Made by a program: the position numbers and the translations under genes. Of a DNA stretch of 16,924 nt, positions 1 to 6,891 are shown piece after piece. Where the stretch lies: the NCBI GenBank assembly GCA_027296925.1, contig JAPUIP010000665.1, forward strand, positions 1 to 16,924, in the 5' to 3' direction. The DNA is from Candidatus Poribacteria bacterium. Its GTDB lineage: Bacteria > Poribacteria > WGA-4E > PCPOR2b. The notes beneath the pieces were generated by a model. That model saw only the letters and a program-made list of their open reading frames with translations. It did no database searches and was not told where the DNA came from. Position 1 is the first letter of the stretch. Each line of letters starts with the position of its first letter.

Positions 1-77
1 ACTGAAAGATTCAAGCCGACCCCGGTTGTCCGGCACGATTGCCTCCGGTCCGTTTCGCGTTGACCCCCCCCCGGTAT

Positions 78-93
78 CCCCGATGGATCGGGG
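78..93. repeat. Perfect 7-bp palindrome with 2-base spacer
   Basis: CCCCGAT (78-84) and ATCGGGG (87-93) are perfect reverse complements separated by GG, just after a C-tract. It may be an operator-like site or part of a dispersed repeat. It has no T-run and is too tight to be a normal terminator hairpin. Confidence 0.5.
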
Positions 94-140
94 TTTGGGA
101 GGATTGACAGGACACCGGGGGTCTGAAATTGGGGATTACC

Positions 141-155
141 ATTTACCAAAGTCAA
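141..155. repeat. Direct repeat copy 1 (ATTTACCAAAGTCAA)
   Basis: This 15-base string is identical to 322-336, 181 bases downstream. Its 3' part also forms one arm of the hairpin at 147-170. The second copy sits immediately before the ribosome binding site of the serine hydrolase gene. Confidence 0.7.
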
Positions 156-170
156 ATTAGGGTGACTTTG
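147..170. repeat. Hairpin CAAAGTCA / TGACTTTG
   Basis: The arms 147-154 and 163-170 are perfect 8-base reverse complements around an 8-base loop. There is no T-run, so it is more likely a repeat element or protein-binding dyad than a terminator. Confidence 0.6.
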
Positions 171-197
171 TCACTGACATTTCCAGCGTGGTAACTG

Positions 198-239
198 CAG
201 AGATTTATTGTTTTCCTCTGTGTTTCTCGGTAATCTCTG
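198..239. repeat. Inverted pair CAGAGATT / AATCTCTG
   Basis: A perfect 8-base inverted pair (198-205 and 232-239) flanks a 26-base CT/GT-rich spacer. A related string (ATTACCGAGA) is found in another intergenic region near 3770, which suggests a dispersed intergenic repeat family. Confidence 0.4.
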
Positions 240-321
240 TGGGTAAATCACTTTGGGGATTATCAGATTTCACCTATTTGTACGAAATCTAGGTTAACCC
301 AACCAACAGATTTCCATCTCG

Positions 322-336
322 ATTTACCAAAGTCAA
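322..336. repeat. Direct repeat copy 2 (ATTTACCAAAGTCAA)
   Basis: Identical to 141-155. It ends 20 bases before the ATG at 357 and abuts the ribosome binding site, so a protein or RNA structure bound here could affect expression of the hydrolase gene. Confidence 0.7.
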
Positions 337-342
337 TCTATC

Positions 343-351
343 AAGGAGGAG
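343..351 (+). promoter_or_regulatory. Strong Shine-Dalgarno (AAGGAGGAG)
   Basis: This near-perfect anti-16S match lies 5 bases before the ATG at 357 and fixes the start of the CocE-like gene. Confidence 0.85.
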
Positions 352-356
352 ATACG

Positions 357-2033
357 ATGCAGCCAGATTACGATGTAGAAATGTGTTTGGATGTGAAAGT
401 ACCCATGCGGGACGAGGTCAGCCTGTCCGCGGACATTTATCTGCCGAAAGCGACCGGGAAGTTTCCGACGGTGTTGATGCGCACCCCCTACAGTAACAAC
501 ATGGACGCAGTCATTGAAAAAGGAAGGCGGCTGGCAAACAACGGCTATGTCTGCGTGATACAAGACTGCCGTGGACGCTGGGATTCGGACGGCGAATATT
601 ATCCGTTTGATGAAGGCTCCGACGGCTACGATACCCAGCAGTGGATTGGCAGACAGGCGTGGAGCAACGGCAAAATCGGTACGGCAGGCGCTTCATATCT
701 GGGATTGGTGCAGTGGCAAAGTGCGCCACACCGAAGCGAGTTCCTAACCTGCCTCGCTCCCCGTGTCATCTGCTGTGACTACTTCACTGGGCTGCTCTAT
801 CCCGGTGGCGCGTTCCAACTCAACGTGGCAATCACCTGGGGGATGCGTAGCAACGCGCGTACCGCCCAGAGCATCGAGTATCACAACTGGACAGAAGCGT
901 TTCATGCGTTGCCGCTTATTGAGATGGACGAACTTGCCGGACGCGAGTTGAATTTCTGGAAGGATTGGATTCAACATGCAACTTACGACGATTACTGGGC
1001 GGCAATTAACGATGAGGAAAGATGGGGCGAGATTGCCGTGCCCGCGTTCAACATGGGCGGCTGGTATGATCTTTATGCCCAGCACACTTTCATCAACTTC
1101 AACGGCTTACGCCAGCACGGACGCACACCTGAAGCGCAGCAGAGCAGACTCATCGTCGGGCCGTGGCCACACGCACTGAGCACATCCACCCAGACCGGTG
1201 ATATCGACTTCGGTGCACCTTCGATGGTTGACCTGGAATCGTTGGAGCTGCGTTGGTTCGACTACTGGCTCAAGGGGATTGATAACGGCATCGTGAATGA
1301 GCCGCCTTTGCGGTTGTTCATCATGGGAATCAATGCGTGGCGCGACGAGCACGAATGGCCGTTGGCGCGAACGGAGTGGCAGAAGTGGTATCTGCACTCC
1401 AACGGCAAAGCGAATTCCCTCCTCGGCGATGGAGGCCTCTCCACCGAACGGCCAAATCACGAATCGACCGATGGCTTTGTCTACGACCCCCGTTATCCGG
1501 TTCAGACGATGGGCGGCAACAACTGCTGTTCCCCCCATATCGTGCCTTGGGGACCATATGACCAACGCTCCGTTGAGATGCGCGGGGATGTGCTCTGCTA
1601 CACGAGCGCTCCACTAGAAGCGGACATGGAGGTGACCGGACCGATTAAAGTTGTGCTCTACGCCGCTACCGATGCGCTCGACACCGACTGGACGACGAAG
1701 TTGGTGGATGTCTCACCAACCGGTTACGCGATGAACCTGTGTGACGGCATCATCCGTGCCCGCTACCGCGAAAGCCTCCCCAATCCAACGCTGCTCGAGC
1801 CCAACAAGATCTATGAATATGAGATTGACGTCGGTGTAACGGGGAACGTCTTCCGCAAGGGGCATTCCATTCGCGTGGAAATCTCTTCCTCGAACTTCCC
1901 GCGCTTCGACCGAAATCTCAACACGGGGCATACCTTCGGCATAGATGCTGAGATGTGCCAGGCACAGCAGACGGTTTATCATACGCGGGAATATCCATCG
2001 CATATCTTACTCCCCGTTATCCCCGCGCGGTGA
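357..2033 (+). CDS. CocE/NonD family serine hydrolase (peptidase S15-like)
   Basis: This 558-residue alpha/beta hydrolase belongs to the CocE / X-Pro dipeptidyl-peptidase class, which cleaves esters or amides; the natural substrate cannot be told from sequence. The nucleophile motif GASYLG places the catalytic Ser at residue 113. The acid is probably Asp238 in GGWYDLY and the base His272 in GPWPHA. Tyr45 in RTPYSN fits the oxyanion tyrosine of CocE. Residues from about 400 to 545 form the C-terminal jelly-roll domain typical of the family. Length is normal and there is no signal peptide, so it should be cytoplasmic. The start is set by the AAGGAGGAG site. The next gene, a putative glycosyl hydrolase, begins 79 bases downstream on the same strand and is probably co-transcribed. 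Family assignment is firm; a substrate such as peptide, acyl ester or glutaryl amide is open. Confidence 0.93.
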   Translation: MQPDYDVEMCLDVKVPMRDEVSLSADIYLPKATGKFPTVLMRTPYSNNMDAVIEKGRRLANNGYVCVIQDCRGRWDSDGEYYPFDEGSDGYDTQQWIGRQAWSNGKIGTAGASYLGLVQWQSAPHRSEFLTCLAPRVICCDYFTGLLYPGGAFQLNVAITWGMRSNARTAQSIEYHNWTEAFHALPLIEMDELAGRELNFWKDWIQHATYDDYWAAINDEERWGEIAVPAFNMGGWYDLYAQHTFINFNGLRQHGRTPEAQQSRLIVGPWPHALSTSTQTGDIDFGAPSMVDLESLELRWFDYWLKGIDNGIVNEPPLRLFIMGINAWRDEHEWPLARTEWQKWYLHSNGKANSLLGDGGLSTERPNHESTDGFVYDPRYPVQTMGGNNCCSPHIVPWGPYDQRSVEMRGDVLCYTSAPLEADMEVTGPIKVVLYAATDALDTDWTTKLVDVSPTGYAMNLCDGIIRARYRESLPNPTLLEPNKIYEYEIDVGVTGNVFRKGHSIRVEISSSNFPRFDRNLNTGHTFGIDAEMCQAQQTVYHTREYPSHILLPVIPAR

Positions 2034-2112
2034 TGCGCATCCCGCCGCAAATCCATACGCCCGAGCGATAAACAGGAAATCATGTTTCGCAAAGAAAGAA
2101 GGATAACCTGTC

Positions 2113-3564
2113 ATGAGACAACATCGAACGATTTACTTTAATGATGCCCGCCATTACTACCTTTTTGTCTTTGAACCACCGATACGGTTGGAAGATGCCT
2201 GGCGTCCCATAGACGAGGTGGCGGGCACGGCTGTTGATACTTTCATATACGGGGTTTCACGCGCGGATGGGCTGTTCTATCCCTCCAGGGTCGGTATGCA
2301 GTTCGGGGAGGATATCCGTCCTTTTGACAGTGCACCCTACTGGCGCGTTTGGGAAAACATGCAGAGTCTAATCAACCGGGGGCTCGATCCGCTGACTGTT
2401 CTGATTGACCGGGCTCACCAAAAGGGGATGGACTTTTTTGCGAGTCTACGCATGGGTGGCTACGGCGGCATGGACCCACAGTACGCACTTGCCAATGGAG
2501 GGCGGGCTTTCGTCCATCCCGAAGTCCGCGACCACCAGTTCGCCGTGCTGAAAGAGCTCGCTACAGAGTATCCGGTCGAAGGTGTGGAGTTGGACTTTGC
2601 CGCTGCGCCAGGAGGAAGTCCTTTCTGGCTCAGACCTGAAGACGTATCGGAGTACACGCCGGTGATGACCGACTTCGTCCGGCAAGTGGCGGACATGGTG
2701 CGCAGCCGAGCGGGGGAATCCGGACAGATCGGCGCGCGTATTTATCCTACCGAAGAACTGAATCGGAGCGTGGGCCTAGATGTGAATACCTGGCTACAGG
2801 AAGGACTGGTCGACTTTGTGGTCCCCATGGTCTATGCGTTTTTTATCCTCGATGCGAACATGCCCATTGGCTGGCTCGTGCAGGCTGCCCACGAAAACGA
2901 TATTGCGGTCTATGCGATGTTGCAGCCCTACTATCGAGATGAGAGTCGGCGGTTTCATTCGGTCACGCATGCAACGCCTGCCATGATGCGAGCGGCTGCC
3001 GCGAATTTCTGGGAGCTTGGCGCTGACGGTCTCTACACCTGGTTTCTACCGTGGCCGCTAGGCGACACGGAACGTGCTACCCTGACAGTGCTCGGCGATC
3101 CGGAGTTGGTGAAAGAAGGGGATAAGCACTACTTTTTGCGCCGTTCTTCCGAAGCGACAAGCGGGCACGATTACGAGGCCTTCCTACCACTGGAAATTCC
3201 AGCGGCGGATGCCAGCCAACGTCATCGGATTCCTTTTACCATTGCCGATGATACGGAGAATGACAATTTGCACAGCGTTCAGTTGTGCATTGGCATAAGC
3301 AACCTGGTAACAGCGGACCGGCTGGAACTGCGGTTGAATGGAAAATCATTGGAAAACGAGACTTGCAGACGCACCTGCATTCGTCCAAACGATCCGTACG
3401 CAGGGCAGTGGTTGGAATTCGATCTGGAGAAGGTACGGCCGGAGAAGGGACAGAACGTGCTGGAGATTGCACTCCAGGAACGTCCCGCAGGCTTTGTGGG
3501 CGGGGTGACAATCGAGGATGTGGAGATTCTCGTCAAATACGGGGTGCTTCCGAATCGTTCGTGA
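2113..3564 (+). CDS. Putative family-10-like glycosyl hydrolase (GHL10-type TIM barrel)
   Basis: This 483-residue protein reads as a TIM-barrel glycosidase-like enzyme with a C-terminal beta-sandwich. The segment VEGVELDF (155-162) matches the barrel strand of GHL10-like proteins that carries the acidic pair, here Glu159 and Asp161. VVPMVYAFF (236-244) and GADGLYTW (303-310) look like the later strands lining the pocket. Residues from about 365 to 478 are beta-rich, with a defined LRLNGK turn, and resemble an accessory carbohydrate-binding fold. No signal peptide is seen, so it may act on imported oligosaccharides. An AGAAGGA ribosome site lies 9 bases before the ATG. It follows the CocE-like hydrolase by 79 bases, suggesting joint turnover of an acylated or amidated sugar compound (inference). 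The fold is likely; the substrate is unknown and true catalysis is not shown. Confidence 0.75.
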   Translation: MRQHRTIYFNDARHYYLFVFEPPIRLEDAWRPIDEVAGTAVDTFIYGVSRADGLFYPSRVGMQFGEDIRPFDSAPYWRVWENMQSLINRGLDPLTVLIDRAHQKGMDFFASLRMGGYGGMDPQYALANGGRAFVHPEVRDHQFAVLKELATEYPVEGVELDFAAAPGGSPFWLRPEDVSEYTPVMTDFVRQVADMVRSRAGESGQIGARIYPTEELNRSVGLDVNTWLQEGLVDFVVPMVYAFFILDANMPIGWLVQAAHENDIAVYAMLQPYYRDESRRFHSVTHATPAMMRAAAANFWELGADGLYTWFLPWPLGDTERATLTVLGDPELVKEGDKHYFLRRSSEATSGHDYEAFLPLEIPAADASQRHRIPFTIADDTENDNLHSVQLCIGISNLVTADRLELRLNGKSLENETCRRTCIRPNDPYAGQWLEFDLEKVRPEKGQNVLEIALQERPAGFVGGVTIEDVEILVKYGVLPNRS

Positions 3565-3653
3565 AGCCATTGCAACGTATGGGCGAGCCTGCCAAAATCA
3601 ATTCGGTATGGCTCAAGGCGAAGGCGTTTATTTTTCCGTAGAAGCCACCAATT

Positions 3654-3750
3654 CTGTCATCTTGAGCCCTTCGCCAAGCTCAGGGTAAATTCCGCGAAAG
3701 ATCTCTATTACACGGTGAGAAGAGATTCTTCGCGCGGCTTAGAATGACAG
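3654..3750. repeat. Nested palindromic REP/MITE-like intergenic element
   Basis: The outer arms CTGTCATCTTGAG (3654-3666) and CTTAGAATGACAG (3738-3750) pair at 10 of 13 positions. An inner pair, GCGAAAGATCTCT (3694-3706) and AGAGATTCTTCGC (3721-3733), matches at 11 of 13. No coding potential was seen inside. Very similar CTGTCAT...GAATGACAG modules are, from memory, common intergenic repeats in many environmental bacteria. It lies between two convergent genes, where it could also act as a bidirectional transcript end. Confidence 0.75.
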
Positions 3751-3806
3751 ATCTGTCTCAATCTGAGAAATTACCGAGAATTAAATGCCCCTAGGCTCAA
3801 GGCAGG

Positions 3807-5492
3807 CTACCTGTACAGCAGCTTACGCAGAAACCGCCTGCCCATGAGATAGGATATACCCCACACGGCAATGAGTACACTGAGGGTGCCAACGACCGTG
3901 AGCTGCTGTAGCGGCGAAATTGAAACGGACGACGCTTCCCCGAACAACTGAATTTTGCCGAGGACGACGATTTCCATGAGCAGGGCCAAACCAACCAATA
4001 TGACTGCGTTCATAATCATTGTGAATAAGATCGTGCCAATCCGGAGCACCGGCCTTTTGCCGGAATCTCGATCCGTTTTTCCGATTTCTGCCACCCACGG
4101 CAGAGTGCCGATTGCCGTATTGAATGCCGTCGCCGCAGCCGTAATTGCGGTGGTCGTCAATAGGATGGGCAACCATAGCCACACGGATACCCGAAACAGA
4201 ATTAATCCTAAGCAGATCCATACATTCGTGTAAGTCACTGCGCAAAGCGTCGCGATGAAAAATTTGCTGTTGAACAGCAGTTCCGGCGAAATCGGCCCCG
4301 ATTTTAACATCCACCACGTTTTGGCTTCGACCTTGAAGCCTCCCCACGTGAGGCCAATGGTGGCCATTATGCTGTAAAGCATGATCTGGACGCCTAGACC
4401 GAAGAGCGAGATCGGCGCGGCGTCACCATCACCGTTGCCTTTCCGCATTTCATAAGTTGCCCCAAACATCACAATCAGCAGGATGAGCGTCAGCATGACA
4501 ACCATCGTCATTCGTCCTTTGTTCCGAATGAACACAAGGAAATCCTTTGCCATCATCGTGCGCAGTTTCCCTCTCCCTAACAGCGAGAATCTCGCTCGTT
4601 TCTTATCTTTTCGTCTGGCAGTCACCTCCACGCGCCTGGCGTATTCCCAACTTCGATAGTAGACCTTGGAAGCCAACAGCACACCTAAAACCGGCACACC
4701 CACGCTCGCGACGGTCAGTTGGATTGCCCAACGCCACGCTTGAATCTCCGATCCGGGGAGCCAACTCATCATTAACTTTGCTGCCCATAAGTGGGGATAC
4801 CAGTCGGAGGCGGGGATTTTCAGGGTCGCAAGAAGGAAGTGCGCAACTCGATCCGATTGATCCAGTGTAAGGAAGCTTATCGAGAGGAGAAATCCCGCAG
4901 CTATACCGATGGATGTACCAAGGATTTTTAAGAACTGTATCATCCGACGCGAAGAGAAAAAGCGCACAATCAGCATCATTACGATTACCATTTCACTGAT
5001 AATGATGACAAGCAGGCAGAAACAGGTGGGTATGAGCGTCAAGTAGAATCCCAAAGGCAAGTCGAAAAGCTGTCCGAAGGCAATCCACGGTGGAAGCAGC
5101 CAGATAACCATGCTCAATAAATTTGAGGCGATGATCTGAATTAACTTAAAACCGAAAACAGTTGAGGGAGACAGCGGCGAGGATAGGAACAACGATGTGT
5201 CTTTGGCTTCGTACAGCTGTTTGATTGTCCCCTCCATTGCGTCTTTCGCCAGAATAAATACACCCAACGTCATGAAGAGATTGATTGCTTGCAGTATGGT
5301 TTGTCCATGCGCCTCGCCCAGTTGTTCCTTTGCCACGCCGAAAATTGCACGTCCCATCAAGTACAGCGCGGCAACGAGCACAAGGAATCCGACGAGTTCC
5401 CAAATTCTTTTTGGTCTCTCCTCTGAGGGATGTCGAATGGTATTCAGCCAACCTTGCCAACTGGCTTTGAGCAAAATCGTGAGCGTTTCCAT
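3807..5492 (-). CDS. Putative ABC exporter membrane subunit (ABC_export-like)
   Basis: This 561-residue integral membrane protein has about 12 predicted membrane segments. Approximate positions are 31-50, 68-85, 113-138, 148-176, 187-209, 258-277, 327-345, 363-385, 410-433, 438-462, 484-510 and 530-550. A basic cytoplasmic stretch at 280-328 divides it. Both halves carry a comparable motif, FLSSPLSPSTVFGFKL (102-117) and LKSGPISPELLFNSKF (396-411), so it looks like two fused ABC-2-type half-permeases, as in the ABC_export family. Such proteins work with a separate ATPase, and none is encoded in this window: the left neighbour is convergent and the right neighbour is exbD behind a terminator. 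The ATG at 5490-5492 lacks an obvious Shine-Dalgarno. Substrate unknown. Confidence 0.8.
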   Translation of the reverse strand: METLTILLKASWQGWLNTIRHPSEERPKRIWELVGFLVLVAALYLMGRAIFGVAKEQLGEAHGQTILQAINLFMTLGVFILAKDAMEGTIKQLYEAKDTSLFLSSPLSPSTVFGFKLIQIIASNLLSMVIWLLPPWIAFGQLFDLPLGFYLTLIPTCFCLLVIIISEMVIVMMLIVRFFSSRRMIQFLKILGTSIGIAAGFLLSISFLTLDQSDRVAHFLLATLKIPASDWYPHLWAAKLMMSWLPGSEIQAWRWAIQLTVASVGVPVLGVLLASKVYYRSWEYARRVEVTARRKDKKRARFSLLGRGKLRTMMAKDFLVFIRNKGRMTMVVMLTLILLIVMFGATYEMRKGNGDGDAAPISLFGLGVQIMLYSIMATIGLTWGGFKVEAKTWWMLKSGPISPELLFNSKFFIATLCAVTYTNVWICLGLILFRVSVWLWLPILLTTTAITAAATAFNTAIGTLPWVAEIGKTDRDSGKRPVLRIGTILFTMIMNAVILVGLALLMEIVVLGKIQLFGEASSVSISPLQQLTVVGTLSVLIAVWGISYLMGRRFLRKLLYR

Positions 5493-5525
5493 GTCTAGAT
5501 CAGTGAAGCTACACCCAGTATTAAC

Positions 5526-5557
5526 AAGTGCCTAAAGTGTCTAAAGTGCCTAAAGTT
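5526..5557. repeat. 9-bp tandem repeat, about 3.5 copies (AAGTGYCTA)
   Basis: The units are AAGTGCCTA (5526-5534), AAGTGTCTA (5535-5543) and AAGTGCCTA (5544-5552), then a partial AAGTT. It lies 34 bases upstream of the ABC-type gene start. A further copy at 5734-5747 brackets the palindromic block between them. Confidence 0.85.
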
Positions 5558-5582
5558 TAAGATTTTGGAGCGAGGATTTAAA

Positions 5583-5661
5583 CCCCCTCAGCCGGGAAGC
5601 CTGCCCACCCTCAGTCGGGTGCAAGCTTCTCAGCCGAGGGTAAATTCCCCGACTGAGGGGG
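5583..5661. repeat. Large interrupted palindrome (CCCCCTCAGCCGGG arms)
   Basis: The arms 5583-5596 and 5648-5661 (CCCGACTGAGGGGG) are reverse complements at 13 of 14 positions. Internal repeats of CCTCAGTCGGG (5609-5619) and CTCAGCCGAGGG (5629-5640) could give alternative foldings. This looks like a palindromic dispersed element rather than a simple terminator. Confidence 0.75.
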
Positions 5662-5677
5662 TGACTGAAGGGAAACT

Positions 5678-5700
5678 TGTCCTCAGCTGAGAGGGGACAA
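5678..5700. repeat. Palindrome TTGTCC...GGACAA around CTCAGCTGAG
   Basis: The outer arms are TTGTCC (5678-5683) and GGACAA (5695-5700). The core CTCAGCTGAG (5682-5691) is a perfect 10-base palindrome. It shares the CTCAG motif with the adjacent larger palindrome. Confidence 0.6.
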
Positions 5701-5733
5701 GCTCCCGTCCAAAATCTGAGTGAGGAAGTGAAT

Positions 5734-5747
5734 AAGTGTCTAAAGTT
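5734..5747. repeat. Separate copy of the AAGTGTCTAAAGTT unit
   Basis: It matches the tandem repeat at 5526-5557 (AAGTGTCTA then AAGTT) after about 180 bases of palindromic sequence, so the two copies flank that block like direct repeats. Confidence 0.6.
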
Positions 5748-5760
5748 CGCAATTCATCTC

Positions 5761-5775
5761 CGCCCTCGAAGGGCG
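5761..5775. repeat. GC-rich hairpin CGCCCT-CGA-AGGGCG
   Basis: A perfect 6-base stem with a 3-base loop. It has no T-run on either side, so it is not a clear intrinsic terminator. Confidence 0.5.
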
Positions 5776-5881
5776 AAGTTTTCTTGCGAAGATTCTATAA
5801 AGTCGACAGCGTGCTGTGGAATTTGGTATATCGACTTGAGTTTATCTTCACGAAAAATTCTCTCTTCATGCTATGGGTGCC

Positions 5882-5909
5882 AAAAAAAAGGCAGCACAAT
5901 GGCTGCCTT
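5882..5909 (-). terminator. Intrinsic terminator of the exbB-exbD-exbD operon
   Basis: On the - strand, AAGGCAGC, a 6-base loop and GCTGCCTT are followed directly by a run of eight Ts including the stem end (5882-5889 read as A on +). It lies about 36 bases after the exbD stop codon. This is a textbook Rho-independent terminator. Confidence 0.93.
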
Positions 5910-5944
5910 CAAATAAAATTGGGTCGCTAAAAGTCAACTGAATG

Positions 5945-6364
5945 TTAGTTTTCTGCAACTGCTAGAGCAATCTCCTGACCTTCAATTCTACTAAAGCGAC
6001 GTTTCGCACGCTCCATCACATCAATAACAACACCGTGTTTTGCACGTCTATCCGCCTTGATAATGAGCGTAGTAATCTGATTCTCGTGCGCTGACAGGAA
6101 CAATTCCATATGGTCTAGGGTCATCATCTCTAGATCATCAAAGGAAACCCTGCCATCCGTGCTGATAAAGAGGTTGAATTTCTTACGCGGAAATTCGTGT
6201 CTCGTCGCAGACTCCGGCAGCGTAACGGTAAACGGGGGAGGCGTACGCATAACCGCTGAAACCATAAAGAAGATCAATAACAAAAACACGCAATCGATCA
6301 TCGGTTCCATCATGAGGGATTGCTCTCGCCCCTTGTGCTTCGTCCGCTTGAATTGCATAGCCAT
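5945..6364 (-). CDS. exbD: ExbD/TolR family protein, second copy
   Basis: This 139-residue ExbD/TolR-type protein has a short cytoplasmic N-terminus, one membrane helix (about 21-41) and a periplasmic domain. The signature PMIDCVFLLLIFF places the proton-relay Asp at residue 24, equivalent to Asp25 of E. coli ExbD. In ExbB-ExbD complexes this helix sits inside the ExbB channel and converts the proton gradient into mechanical work. The gene starts 14 bases after the stop of the other exbD, with an AGGAGA site before the ATG, so translation is probably coupled. It differs strongly from its neighbour outside the helix, so the two are specialised paralogs rather than a recent duplication. The operon ends in the terminator at 5882-5909. 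Confidence 0.92.
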   Translation of the reverse strand: MAMQFKRTKHKGREQSLMMEPMIDCVFLLLIFFMVSAVMRTPPPFTVTLPESATRHEFPRKKFNLFISTDGRVSFDDLEMMTLDHMELFLSAHENQITTLIIKADRRAKHGVVIDVMERAKRRFSRIEGQEIALAVAEN

Positions 6365-6378
6365 AGCGTTCTCCTTTG

Positions 6379-6825
6379 TTATTCCCTTGCCACCACTGCA
6401 AAGCCAATTTTGTCTATACCTGCCTGCTTGGCAATGTCCATGATGTGAATAATCTGTTCATGCAAAACGTCGCGCTCCGACTGAATGATGAGCATATTCT
6501 TGATCTCCTCCTTTGCATGGATAAATTGGGTAAACATCTCATTGAGTCCAACAATCTCATCGTCCAAGATCATCGTGCCTTCAAGCTGGCCTGGTTCAGG
6601 GTTCGCAATTCGTACAATGAGCCCTTTGGGTTTATTGGGATTCGGTTTACCTGGCGGGGGTAATTGAACACGAATACCAGGCATCGGTGCGAAACTCGTC
6701 GAGACCATGAAAAAAATCAGAAGCAGGAACACAATGTCAATCATCGGCGCCATATCGAGTTTAGGCTTTTTCCGTTCTCTCGCGGCTTGTCGCGTCATAC
6801 CACTAGGGCCTCTAGCTTCTGGCAT
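6379..6825 (-). CDS. exbD: ExbD/TolR family protein, first copy
   Basis: This 148-residue ExbD/TolR protein has a basic cytoplasmic N-terminus (RERKKPK), one membrane helix (about 27-46) and a periplasmic C-terminal domain. The motif LDMAPMIDIVF carries the conserved Asp at residue 30. A proline-rich linker (PPPGKPNPNKPKG) follows the helix, as in many ExbDs that span toward peptidoglycan. An AGGAGG ribosome site lies 8 bases before the ATG. It sits 66 bases after exbB and 14 bases before the second exbD in one apparent operon. Together these would form an ExbB channel with two types of ExbD partner. Which outer partner is driven (TonB, a TolA-like protein or another) is not visible here. Confidence 0.92.
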   Translation of the reverse strand: MPEARGPSGMTRQAARERKKPKLDMAPMIDIVFLLLIFFMVSTSFAPMPGIRVQLPPPGKPNPNKPKGLIVRIANPEPGQLEGTMILDDEIVGLNEMFTQFIHAKEEIKNMLIIQSERDVLHEQIIHIMDIAKQAGIDKIGFAVVARE

Positions 6826-6891
6826 TTCGACTACCTCCTGTTGATATAGGTCCCCCTACTCCTTTCAGGGTAGAGGGAAATTGCTGAAGTC

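Larger units (their letters stand above)
1..356. other. Gene-free, repeat-rich left-edge region
   Basis: No convincing coding sequence was found on either strand. The stretch holds several short repeats, annotated separately: a perfect palindrome at 78-93, a hairpin at 147-170, a 15-base direct repeat at 141-155 and 322-336, and an inverted pair at 198-205 and 232-239. A 10-base near-repeat (GGGGATTAYC) occurs at 131-140 and 255-264. The promoter of the first + strand gene should lie here. The only candidate I see is weak: TTGTTT, 17 bases, TAATCT, around 209-237. Confidence 0.6.
5493..5944. other. Gene-free region with a cluster of short repeats
   Basis: This 452-base stretch separates the ABC-type gene from the exbD operon end. 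It holds a 9-base tandem repeat (5526-5557), a large palindrome (5583-5661), a second palindrome (5678-5700), a further copy of the tandem unit (5734-5747), a GC-rich hairpin (5761-5775) and the terminator at 5882-5909. Open frames here, for example 5677-5916 on +, have no recognisable protein features and run through the palindromes. I see no clear promoter for the ABC-type gene. Confidence 0.7.

Noticed and set aside
3285..3641. 118-codon + strand frame overlapping the end of the glycosidase-like gene
   Set aside because: Shares most of its length with the glycosidase gene in another frame and has no domain features.
5526..5747. CRISPR-like repeat pattern
   Set aside because: Units are 9 bases in direct tandem without unique spacers, and no cas gene is nearby.
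5677..5916. 79-codon + strand frame in the repeat cluster
   Set aside because: Runs through palindromes and the exbD operon terminator, with no ribosome site or protein features.
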